A DNA stretch of 5,315 nucleotides from an uncultured Acidimicrobiaceae bacterium (GTDB taxonomy: Bacteria; Actinomycetota; Acidimicrobiia; Acidimicrobiales; Ilumatobacteraceae): contig CAIVDG010000217.1 of the NCBI GenBank assembly GCA_903904615.1, forward strand, positions 1-5,315, given 5' to 3'. The notes below the pieces were generated by a model. The model was given only the letters and a program-made list of their open reading frames with translations, was not told the origin of the DNA and did no database searches. A program made the position numbers and the translations under genes. Shown in pieces: positions 1 to 4,581 of the stretch; within the stretch, counting starts at the first letter, position 1, and each line of letters begins with the position of its first letter.

Positions 1-650
1 GTGAGATGTTCGTAGATCTCATCGGTGATGACCCACACCTTGTTCTTCACAGCCCACTCGCCAATGGCCTTCACTTCTTCAGGTGGGTACACAGAACCAC
101 TGGGGTTGTCTGGCGATACAAACAACAGTGCTTTCGTGCGTGGTGTGAGTGCAGCGTCGAGTTGTTCAACAGTGACGCGGAAACCATTTGCTTCGTCGGT
201 GTCGATGATTTTTGCAACGCCACCTGCCAGCGTGATTGCTTCGGGGTATGTGGTCCAGAACGGAGCGGGACAAATAATTTCATCGCCCGGATCACACAGT
301 GCTGCGAATGCAGTGAATACTGCGTGCTTGCCGCCGTTGGTGACCAACACCTGATCTGCCGTGCACGAAAAGCCACTGTCACGCATTGTCTTAACGGCAA
401 TTGCCTCGCGCAGCTCGGGCAAACCAGCTGCTGGGGTGTAGCGGTGGTACTTCACGTCGCTGCATGCCTTGATGGCTGCTTCCACCACATGGGCGGGGGT
501 AGGAAAATCGGGCTCGCCGGCGCCGAAGCCAATGACATTCTGTCCTTGGGCCTTCAGAGCCTTGGCTTTAGCATCTACTGCCAATGTGGCAGATTCGGCA
601 ATAGCGCCGAGGCGGGCGGAAACACGTCGCAATTCTGTTGGACCAGGCAT
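1..650 (-). CDS. aspC: Class I/II aminotransferase, aspartate aminotransferase type (N-terminal 216 residues, cut by window edge)
   Basis: PLP-dependent transaminase of fold type I, probably cytosolic, moving an amino group between aspartate (or a related amino acid) and a 2-oxoacid. The minus-strand frame is open from the ATG at 648-650 to the window edge. Visible family marks are GAGEPDFPTP (residues 43-52, substrate-loop region), YTPAAGLPELR (71-81), the PLP-phosphate loop NGGKHA (105-110), FW at 131-132 with the cofactor-stacking aromatic, SPDNPSG (179-185, Asn182 expected to bind PLP O3') and DEIYEH (210-215, Asp210 and Tyr213 expected at the pyridine nitrogen and O3'). The Schiff-base lysine and C-terminal half lie outside the window; the family is about 400 residues. 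The start fits the conserved N-terminus MPGPTELRRVSARL and has no good Shine-Dalgarno; the frame stays open upstream inside serC. It most resembles subgroup Ib (Thermus AspC-like), so prephenate or diaminopimelate-pathway transamination cannot be excluded. Confidence 0.9.
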   Translation of the reverse strand, partial: MPGPTELRRVSARLGAIAESATLAVDAKAKALKAQGQNVIGFGAGEPDFPTPAHVVEAAIKACSDVKYHRYTPAAGLPELREAIAVKTMRDSGFSCTADQVLVTNGGKHAVFTAFAALCDPGDEIICPAPFWTTYPEAITLAGGVAKIIDTDEANGFRVTVEQLDAALTPRTKALLFVSPDNPSGSVYPPEEVKAIGEWAVKNKVWVITDEIYEHL

Positions 651-656
651 AGATGC

Positions 657-661
657 AAGGA
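657..661 (+). promoter_or_regulatory. Shine-Dalgarno site of serC
   Basis: AAGGA, 7 bases before the GTG at 669. This decides the serC start and implies that the serC mRNA has a leader beginning within the 5' end of the divergent aminotransferase gene. Confidence 0.7.
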
Positions 662-668
662 TTACATA

Positions 669-1796
669 GTGAGCGATAAGAACCAACTTGAATTCCGAAT
701 TCCTACTGAACTGTTGCCCGTAGATGGCCGGTTCGGCTGTGGTCCGTCCAAGGTTCGCCCCGACCAGTTGCAGGCGGTCATGTCGCGCGTCACATCGGTG
801 ATGGGAACTTCGCACCGCCAAGCGCCGGTGAAGAACATCGTGGGCTCAGTGCGCGAGGGACTCTCGTCGTTGTTCTCTCTTCCCGACGGTTGGGAAATTG
901 TGATGGGCAATGGCGGCTCCACCGTGTTCTGGGACGTTGCAACCTTTGGTCTGATTCGCGAACGTAGCCATCACTTGGTGTTCGGTGAGTTCTCGTCGAA
1001 ATTTGCAGAAGCATCGGCTGCCGCTCCGCATCTTTCCGACCCTGTTGTTCTCGCTTCAGACCCAGGCTCACATCCCACACCAGAAGACGACGCAACGTGC
1101 GATATCTACGCCTACCCACACAACGAAACATCCACCGGTGTTGCCATGACGCCAGTGCGCCCCGCAAAAGATGGACTCGTTGTTGTGGACGCCACGTCGG
1201 CAGCCGGTGGTCTCATGTGGGATCCATCACACGTCGATGTGTATTACTTCGCGCCACAGAAGTGTTTCGCATCCGATGGTGGCTTATGGCTTGCTGCATG
1301 CTCCCCCGCCGCTATTGAACGCATCAAGGAAATCAAGGCGTCGAAGCGATGGATGCCTGCATCTCTCGATCTGTCTATTGCACTTGATAACTCGGTGGCT
1401 AACCAGACCTACAACACGCCTGCACTCGCCACGCTCATCATGTTGGACGAACAAGTGAAGTGGATGAACGCGAACGGTGGACTTTCGTGGGCCGCAGCAC
1501 GAACTGCAGAATCGGCACGCACGATGTATTCATGGGCAGAATCACGCGACTTCGCGAATCCGTTTGTGGCAAACCCTGCGCATCGATCAGACGTAGTGGC
1601 CACTATCGACATTGACGGCGTGGATGCCAACGCCATTAACGCCGTCTTGCGCGCTAACGGAGTGGTTGACACCGACAGTTACCGCAAACTCGGACGCAAC
1701 CAGTTGCGTGTGGGAATGTTCCCCGCAATTGACCCGTCCGATGTTGCTGCACTCACAGCCTGTATCGACGTGGTTGTTGAGCATCTTCGTTCGTAG
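669..1796 (+). CDS. serC: Phosphoserine aminotransferase SerC, actinobacterial type (375 aa)
   Basis: Converts 3-phosphohydroxypyruvate and glutamate to 3-phosphoserine and 2-oxoglutarate, the second step of serine synthesis; SerC often also serves pyridoxine synthesis. Visible marks are the N-terminal substrate motif DGRFGCGPSKVR (19-30), MGTSHRQ (45-51), GNGGST (80-85, PLP phosphate), HNETSTG (151-157), VVVDATSAAGG (171-181, Asp174 to the PLP ring nitrogen) and FAPQKCFASDGG (194-205), where Lys198 should form the Schiff base. The start is GTG 669, not the distant ATG at 6: AAGGA at 657-661 lies 7 bases before GTG, the resulting 375 residues match the mycobacterial-type family length, and the upstream 221 codons are antisense to the neighbouring aminotransferase. 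It diverges from that gene across 18 bp and is followed 11 bp later by the PAC2 gene. I see no convincing promoter; it would have to lie inside the aminotransferase coding sequence. Confidence 0.95.
   Translation: MSDKNQLEFRIPTELLPVDGRFGCGPSKVRPDQLQAVMSRVTSVMGTSHRQAPVKNIVGSVREGLSSLFSLPDGWEIVMGNGGSTVFWDVATFGLIRERSHHLVFGEFSSKFAEASAAAPHLSDPVVLASDPGSHPTPEDDATCDIYAYPHNETSTGVAMTPVRPAKDGLVVVDATSAAGGLMWDPSHVDVYYFAPQKCFASDGGLWLAACSPAAIERIKEIKASKRWMPASLDLSIALDNSVANQTYNTPALATLIMLDEQVKWMNANGGLSWAAARTAESARTMYSWAESRDFANPFVANPAHRSDVVATIDIDGVDANAINAVLRANGVVDTDSYRKLGRNQLRVGMFPAIDPSDVAALTACIDVVVEHLRS
690..702. repeat. Short inverted repeat GAATTC-C-GAATTC near the divergent start sites
   Basis: Two GAATTC hexamers separated by one base form a 13-bp interrupted palindrome in serC codons 8-12, about 40 bp upstream of the divergent aminotransferase start. 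It could be a protein-binding site for that promoter, or simply the result of codon choice (Glu-Phe-Arg-Ile-Pro). No second copy was seen in the window. Confidence 0.35.
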
Positions 1797-1807
1797 AGTG
1801 AAGCCCA

Positions 1808-2686
1808 ATGGCGCTCACAGTTGACGAAGTTCTCGAGACGTATTGGGACGATATTGCGCCTCTTCGCAACCCCGTCATGTTGGTGGCGTTGCGCGGACTT
1901 TTCGATATTGGCGGCGTTGCCACATCGGCACTCGACTGGATGCTGAAAGAACGTGATGCAACCGTTATTGCCGACATAGACCCCGACCCCTTCTTTGACT
2001 TCACTCAAGAACGTCCCGAAGTATTTTTCGACGCAGACGGCGAGCGCCAGGTGCGGTGGCCAGAAAACGAATTCATGATCATTCGCTACCCCGAAGGTGC
2101 GCGAGACATGGTGGTGGTGAACGGTGTTGAACCACATGTGTCGTGGAACATCTTCACGCAATGTGTCGTAGAAGTTGCGCGCGGGCTTGGTTGCAACTTG
2201 GTGGTCAGTCTTGGAGCAGCAGCAGAACAAGTTCCACACTCACGTGTTCCGTTCGTAGTGGGCAGCACCACCAACACAGAACTTGCTGCGCGCTTGGGGC
2301 TGTCTCGTCCCCAGTATCAAGGCCCTACGGGCGTTGCCGGAGTCATGTTGGACGCTTTAGACCGCGCGCGCATTCCTAGCGTCAGCTTGCGCGTGGGTGT
2401 CCCCCACTACCTCATGCATGCACAACACCCAAAGAGCGCAGCAGCGTTATTGCAACACTTGCAACACGTTCTTGGAATTCCCACCGATCACACAAACTTG
2501 CAAAACGAAATCAGCCGATGGCAAGAACTTCATGATGCAGCCGTTGAAGGCGACCCGCAAGCATCCGCATACGTGAACATGCTGGAACGCAGACACGACC
2601 AACTTGTAGAACAGAACATGCCAAGTGGTGACGATTTAGCCGCAGAACTAGAAGAGTTCTTGCGCGGCCAAACCGACGACGACTAA
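1808..2686 (+). CDS. PAC2 family protein (proteasome assembly chaperone 2-like, 292 aa)
   Basis: Recognised as an actinobacterial PAC2 family protein (the old DUF75 group, related in fold to eukaryotic proteasome-assembly chaperone 2 and archaeal homologues). The bacterial function is not established. The PAC2 core runs from about residue 20 to 225: NPVMLVALRGLFDIGGVAT (21-39), RWPENEFMIIRYPEG (83-97), MVVVNGVEPHVSW (101-113), VVSLGAAAEQVPHSRVPFV (132-150) and PSVSLRVGVPHYL (190-202). A predicted helical tail follows (228-288), ending GQTDDD. There is no signal peptide or membrane segment, so it should be cytosolic. The tail lacks the hydrophobic-Tyr-X C-terminus used by eukaryotic PAC1/PAC2 to dock on proteasome rings and the GQYL end of actinobacterial proteasome activators. 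The ATG follows the serC stop by 11 bp with only a weak ribosome site, so co-transcription with serC is likely. Family assignment is firm; role is open. Confidence 0.85.
   Translation: MALTVDEVLETYWDDIAPLRNPVMLVALRGLFDIGGVATSALDWMLKERDATVIADIDPDPFFDFTQERPEVFFDADGERQVRWPENEFMIIRYPEGARDMVVVNGVEPHVSWNIFTQCVVEVARGLGCNLVVSLGAAAEQVPHSRVPFVVGSTTNTELAARLGLSRPQYQGPTGVAGVMLDALDRARIPSVSLRVGVPHYLMHAQHPKSAAALLQHLQHVLGIPTDHTNLQNEISRWQELHDAAVEGDPQASAYVNMLERRHDQLVEQNMPSGDDLAAELEEFLRGQTDDD
2450..2467 (+). repeat. Perfect tandem 9-mer inside the PAC2 gene
   Basis: TTGCAACAC occurs twice in direct succession and encodes Leu-Gln-His twice (residues 215-220) at the end of the PAC2 core. It is a small in-frame duplication that lengthens a helix by about one turn; it may vary between strains. 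Confidence 0.6.
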
Positions 2687-2723
2687 CCCTGTTCCACTTT
2701 GGGTAACCATTCGCCCACATACG

Positions 2724-2740
2724 TGTTGATGAAGTCAACA
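2724..2740. repeat. Inverted repeat upstream of hicB (possible operator)
   Basis: TGTTGA and TCAACA form perfect 6-bp arms around a 5-base spacer (2730-2734), in the 75-bp gap between the PAC2 gene and hicB. It overlaps the predicted -35 of hicB, as an autoregulatory operator would. The alternative is a weak hairpin terminating the serC-PAC2 transcript, but it is AT-rich and has no T-run. Confidence 0.45.
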
Positions 2741-2754
2741 ATTAGCCCTAATGT
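2726..2754 (+). promoter_or_regulatory. Predicted promoter of hicBA, leaderless geometry
   Basis: A -35-like TTGATG (2726-2731), a 17-bp spacer and a -10-like TAATGT (2749-2754, fitting the actinobacterial TANNNT pattern) end 7 bases before the hicB ATG. Transcription would begin at or next to that ATG. No Shine-Dalgarno is present, which agrees with a leaderless mRNA. Matches to consensus are partial, so this is an inference from spacing. Confidence 0.45.
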
Positions 2755-2761
2755 TCGTCAC

Positions 2762-2977
2762 ATGAAGTTGACCGCAGTGATTTGGCCCTCCGAGGAGGGT
2801 GGATACTGCGTCCTTAACCCAGAAACTGGCTGCGCCTCGCAAGGCGAGTCAGTCGAAGAAGCCCTTGCGAATATCGAAGAAGCTACTCAGGCATATTTGG
2901 ATGAAGTTCCGTTGAAGAACTTCCACCCGATCTCAAACACCTTTGTTACAACTTTCGAGATTCCCACTCGTGCCTAA
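2762..2977 (+). CDS. hicB: HicB-like antitoxin, short form without DNA-binding domain (71 aa)
   Basis: Antitoxin of a type II toxin-antitoxin pair; HicB proteins bind HicA and block its RNA-cleaving site. The partial-RNase-H-like HicB fold is recognised from MKLTAVI (1-7), EEGGYCVLNPETGCASQGES (11-30, matching the usual GGYVA-PELPGC-SQGET pattern) and VEEALANIEEATQAYLDE (31-48). After a short tail (IPTRA) it stops, so the C-terminal helix-turn-helix or ribbon-helix-helix of longer HicB proteins is absent. The start is ATG 2762 because the family begins MKLT-like there and a TANNNT -10 lies 7 bases upstream; in-frame starts at 2699-2729 would add residues with no family match. It overlaps hicA by 8 bp, so the two are translationally coupled. 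Antitoxin-first order is the reverse of the classical hicAB order. Confidence 0.88.
   Translation: MKLTAVIWPSEEGGYCVLNPETGCASQGESVEEALANIEEATQAYLDEVPLKNFHPISNTFVTTFEIPTRA
2786..2799. repeat. Short GC-rich hairpin in the 5' part of hicB
   Basis: CCCTC-CGAG-GAGGG can fold as a 5-bp stem with a four-base loop, 24 bases into the hicB message. It may affect early translation of a leaderless mRNA, or be chance in Pro-Ser-Glu-Glu-Gly codons. Confidence 0.3.
2903..2923. repeat. Inverted repeat inside hicB upstream of the hicA start
   Basis: GAAGTTC and GAACTTC are perfect 7-bp arms around a 7-base spacer (2910-2916), ending 46 bases before the hicA GTG. As RNA it would fold ahead of the toxin start and could help set the toxin-to-antitoxin ratio. 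Function is inferred from position only. Confidence 0.35.
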
Positions 2978-3191
2978 GTTGCCCTTACTTTCAGGGCACG
3001 AAATCATAAAAATCCTTCAGGGCTTCGGATTTGAGTTTGTTCGCCAACGCGGAAGCCACGCCGTTCTGCGCAATGGCTCGATCGTGTGCATTGTCCCCAC
3101 CCATTCCGAAGTGAAGACAGGAACGTTGCGATCAATATTGCGACAAGCCCAAATTGAAGCTGACGATTTCATCGAAGCCTGCTCCTCGTGA
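2970..3191 (+). CDS. hicA: HicA-like mRNA interferase toxin (73 aa)
   Basis: Small toxin with the dsRNA-binding-like HicA/YcfA fold; when free of HicB it cleaves mRNA and halts growth. The start is GTG 2970, giving the family N-terminus VPKLPLLSGHEIIKIL. The following FGFEFVRQRGSHAVLRN (19-35) holds the conserved Gly-Ser-His with the catalytic histidine at residue 30. IVPTHSEVKTGTLRSILRQAQIEADDFIE (41-69) is the usual second half, in which the KxGTLRSILRQA helix is strongly conserved. Length is normal for HicA and no key residue is missing, so the toxin looks active. It overlaps the end of hicB by 8 bp and has only a weak ribosome site, so its synthesis probably depends on hicB translation. 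The TGA stop sits within a hairpin shared with the convergent metY end. Confidence 0.92.
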   Translation: MPKLPLLSGHEIIKILQGFGFEFVRQRGSHAVLRNGSIVCIVPTHSEVKTGTLRSILRQAQIEADDFIEACSS

Positions 3192-3197
3192 GGAGCA
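3180..3197. terminator. Hairpin at the convergent hicA/metY junction, possible bidirectional terminator
   Basis: TGCTCCT and AGGAGCA form a perfect 7-bp stem around a CGTG loop. The hairpin includes the hicA stop codon (3189-3191) and lies 12 bases beyond the metY stop on the other strand. There is no T-run on either side, so it is not a classical intrinsic terminator, though U-poor hairpins do serve this role in some actinobacteria. The gap between the two stop codons is only 18 bp. Confidence 0.45.
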
Positions 3198-3209
3198 ACC
3201 CACGAATCT

Positions 3210-4523
3210 CTATTTGATTGCGGCGAAGCCCAATTCAAGGTCGGCGATGATGTCTTCAATTGACTCAAGACCAACAGACAAACGCACGAGTCCTGGAGCT
3301 ACACCCGCAGAGCGCTGCTCTTCTTCGGTGAGCTGGCTGTGTGTTGTTGACGCTGGGTGAATAACCAACGAGCGAACATCGCCAATGTTGGCAACGTGGC
3401 TGTGCAACTTCAATGCTTCAGCAAACTTCTGACCGGCTTCGCGGCCGCCCTTCAGTTCCACAGCAATAACGGAGCCGAAGCCCTTGCCGCCGAAGTACTT
3501 CTTCGCACGCTCGTGCCATGGGCTGCTGGGCAATCCTGCGTAGTTGATGGACTCAACAGCGCCTTGCTTCTGCAGGAAGGCAACGACTTTGTCGGTGTTT
3601 GACCAGTGACGATCCATACGAAGCGACAATGTTTCAACACCCTGCAGGATGTTCCACGCATTGAACGGGCTTGCCGACATTCCAAGGTCGCGCAACATTT
3701 GCACGCGTGCCTTGATGATGTACGAACCTGCACCAAGTGCTGGCCAGTATGCAAGACCGTGGTAGCTGGGGTCTGGCTCGGTGAAGTTAGGGAAACGGCC
3801 GCTGGCAGCGAAGTCGAACTTGCCGCCGTCGATGATTGCACCAGCAATTGCGGTGCCGTGACCACCAAGGAACTTTGTTGCGGAGTGAACAACAATGTCT
3901 GCACCCCACTCGAGCGGGCGAATTCCGTACGGAGTTGGCACGGTGTTGTCGAGCATGAGCGGAATACCTGCTTCATGGCCAACTTTTGAAACGCCTTCAA
4001 TGTCGAATACGTCATTCTTTGGGTTCGCAAGTACTTCACCGAAGAACAACTTTGTGTTGGGACGAATTGCTGCTTTCCACTGTGCAAGATCGTGTGGGTC
4101 GTCAACGAATGTGACTTCAATTCCCATCTTCGGGAATGTGTAGTGCAACAAGTTGTATGTGCCGCCGTACAACGATGGCGAAGCAACGATGTGACTTCCT
4201 GCTTCAGCAAGAGTGAGAATTGCAAGTGTTGCTGCGCTCTGACCCGACGACACAACGAGTGCTCCAGGAAGACCCACTGCTGTTGCTGTGCCACCTTCAA
4301 GATCTGACAAACGTGCTTCAAGAACTCCAGTTGTTGGGTTCATGAGGCGCGTGTAAATGTTTCCAATTTCAGCAAGCGCAAAAAGGTTTGCTGCGTGCTG
4401 GCTGTCGCGGAATTGATACGACGTTGTTTGGTAGATGGGAACGGCCCGTGCGCCCGTGGTGGGGTCTGGCTCTTGTCCGGCGTGAATTTGGCGGGTCTCA
4501 AAACCCCAATTGGCGTTACTCAT
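3210..4523 (-). CDS. metY: O-acetylhomoserine aminocarboxypropyltransferase (sulfhydrylase), MetY type (437 aa)
   Basis: PLP enzyme of the Cys/Met metabolism (gamma-family) group; it joins sulfide to O-acetylhomoserine, giving homocysteine for methionine synthesis, in the cytosol. Marks in order: FETRQIHAGQEPDPTTGARA (8-27), IYQTTSYQF (30-38), YTRLMNPTT (57-65, with the Tyr and Arg that hold PLP phosphate), LEGG (75-78), SSGQSA (92-97), SLYGGTYNL (117-125, with the ring-stacking Tyr), LDNTVPTPY (191-199, Asp192 to the pyridine nitrogen) and VVHSATKFLGGHG (211-223), where Lys217 should carry PLP. The 437-residue length and the long C-terminal SRFPNF/EPDPSYHGL-like block (present here as GRFPNFTEPDPSYHGL) fit MetY rather than MetB or MetC, which are nearer 380-400. 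Between LEGG and SSGQ it has about 7 more residues (including AVGLPGA) than the usual spacing. No Shine-Dalgarno precedes ATG 4523. The gene is convergent with hicA. Confidence 0.93.
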   Translation of the reverse strand: MSNANWGFETRQIHAGQEPDPTTGARAVPIYQTTSYQFRDSQHAANLFALAEIGNIYTRLMNPTTGVLEARLSDLEGGTATAVGLPGALVVSSGQSAATLAILTLAEAGSHIVASPSLYGGTYNLLHYTFPKMGIEVTFVDDPHDLAQWKAAIRPNTKLFFGEVLANPKNDVFDIEGVSKVGHEAGIPLMLDNTVPTPYGIRPLEWGADIVVHSATKFLGGHGTAIAGAIIDGGKFDFAASGRFPNFTEPDPSYHGLAYWPALGAGSYIIKARVQMLRDLGMSASPFNAWNILQGVETLSLRMDRHWSNTDKVVAFLQKQGAVESINYAGLPSSPWHERAKKYFGGKGFGSVIAVELKGGREAGQKFAEALKLHSHVANIGDVRSLVIHPASTTHSQLTEEEQRSAGVAPGLVRLSVGLESIEDIIADLELGFAAIK

Positions 4524-4537
4524 AGGGTCGCACCCTA
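4523..4537. repeat. Perfect inverted repeat abutting the metY start codon
   Basis: TAGGGT-CGC-ACCCTA has 6-bp arms and a 3-base centre. It begins at the A of the metY ATG (minus strand) and includes the predicted -10 TAGGGT as its other arm. If transcription starts upstream of it, the mRNA would fold over the start codon; if the mRNA is leaderless it is a DNA-level site only. Confidence 0.5.
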
Positions 4538-4560
4538 CTGTCTAATTCCCGACCTACCAA
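4532..4560 (-). promoter_or_regulatory. Predicted metY promoter, leaderless geometry
   Basis: On the minus strand a -35-like TTGGTA (4560-4555), a 17-bp spacer and a -10-like TAGGGT (4537-4532, TANNNT) end 8 bases before the metY ATG. The absence of a Shine-Dalgarno fits a transcript starting at or near the ATG. The -10 is GC-rich and only partly matches consensus. The -35 falls in the loop of the large inverted repeat, so a bound protein there would block it. Confidence 0.4.
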
Positions 4561-4572
4561 GTCGGGAATTAG
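4542..4572. repeat. 31-bp perfect inverted repeat upstream of metY (operator candidate or terminator)
   Basis: CTAATTCCCGAC and GTCGGGAATTAG are exact 12-bp complementary arms around a 7-base loop (4554-4560). The repeat lies 9 bases past the stop of the exported-protein gene and 18 bases before the metY ATG. Position over the predicted metY -35 suggests a dimeric-repressor operator for sulfur or methionine control. As RNA it would form a strong hairpin, so it may also terminate the upstream transcript; however, no T-run follows on either strand. I cannot name the regulator from the sequence. Confidence 0.75.
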
Positions 4573-4581
4573 GAAATCTGA

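Noticed and set aside
6..668. A 221-codon plus-strand open stretch in frame with serC
   Set aside because: It is antisense to the aminotransferase, whose family motifs are clear on the minus strand, and serC has a well-placed ribosome site at GTG 669. A fusion protein is not supported.
1679..2239. A 186-codon minus-strand open frame across the serC/PAC2 junction
   Set aside because: It is antisense to two well-supported genes, is rich in His, Cys and Arg, and has no family match that I can see.
2663..2686. Proteasome-docking C-terminus on the PAC2 family protein
   Set aside because: The protein ends GQTDDD, which is neither a hydrophobic-Tyr-X end nor GQYL.
3452..4321. A 289-codon minus-strand open frame overlapping metY
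   Set aside because: It reads metY in another frame on the same strand and gives a Cys/Gln/Ser-rich sequence with no recognisable family pattern.
4524..4581. SAM riboswitch upstream of metY
   Set aside because: The gap is only 58 bp and holds simple inverted repeats. It is too short for, and lacks the multi-stem layout of, the SAM-I or SAM-IV riboswitches found before such genes.
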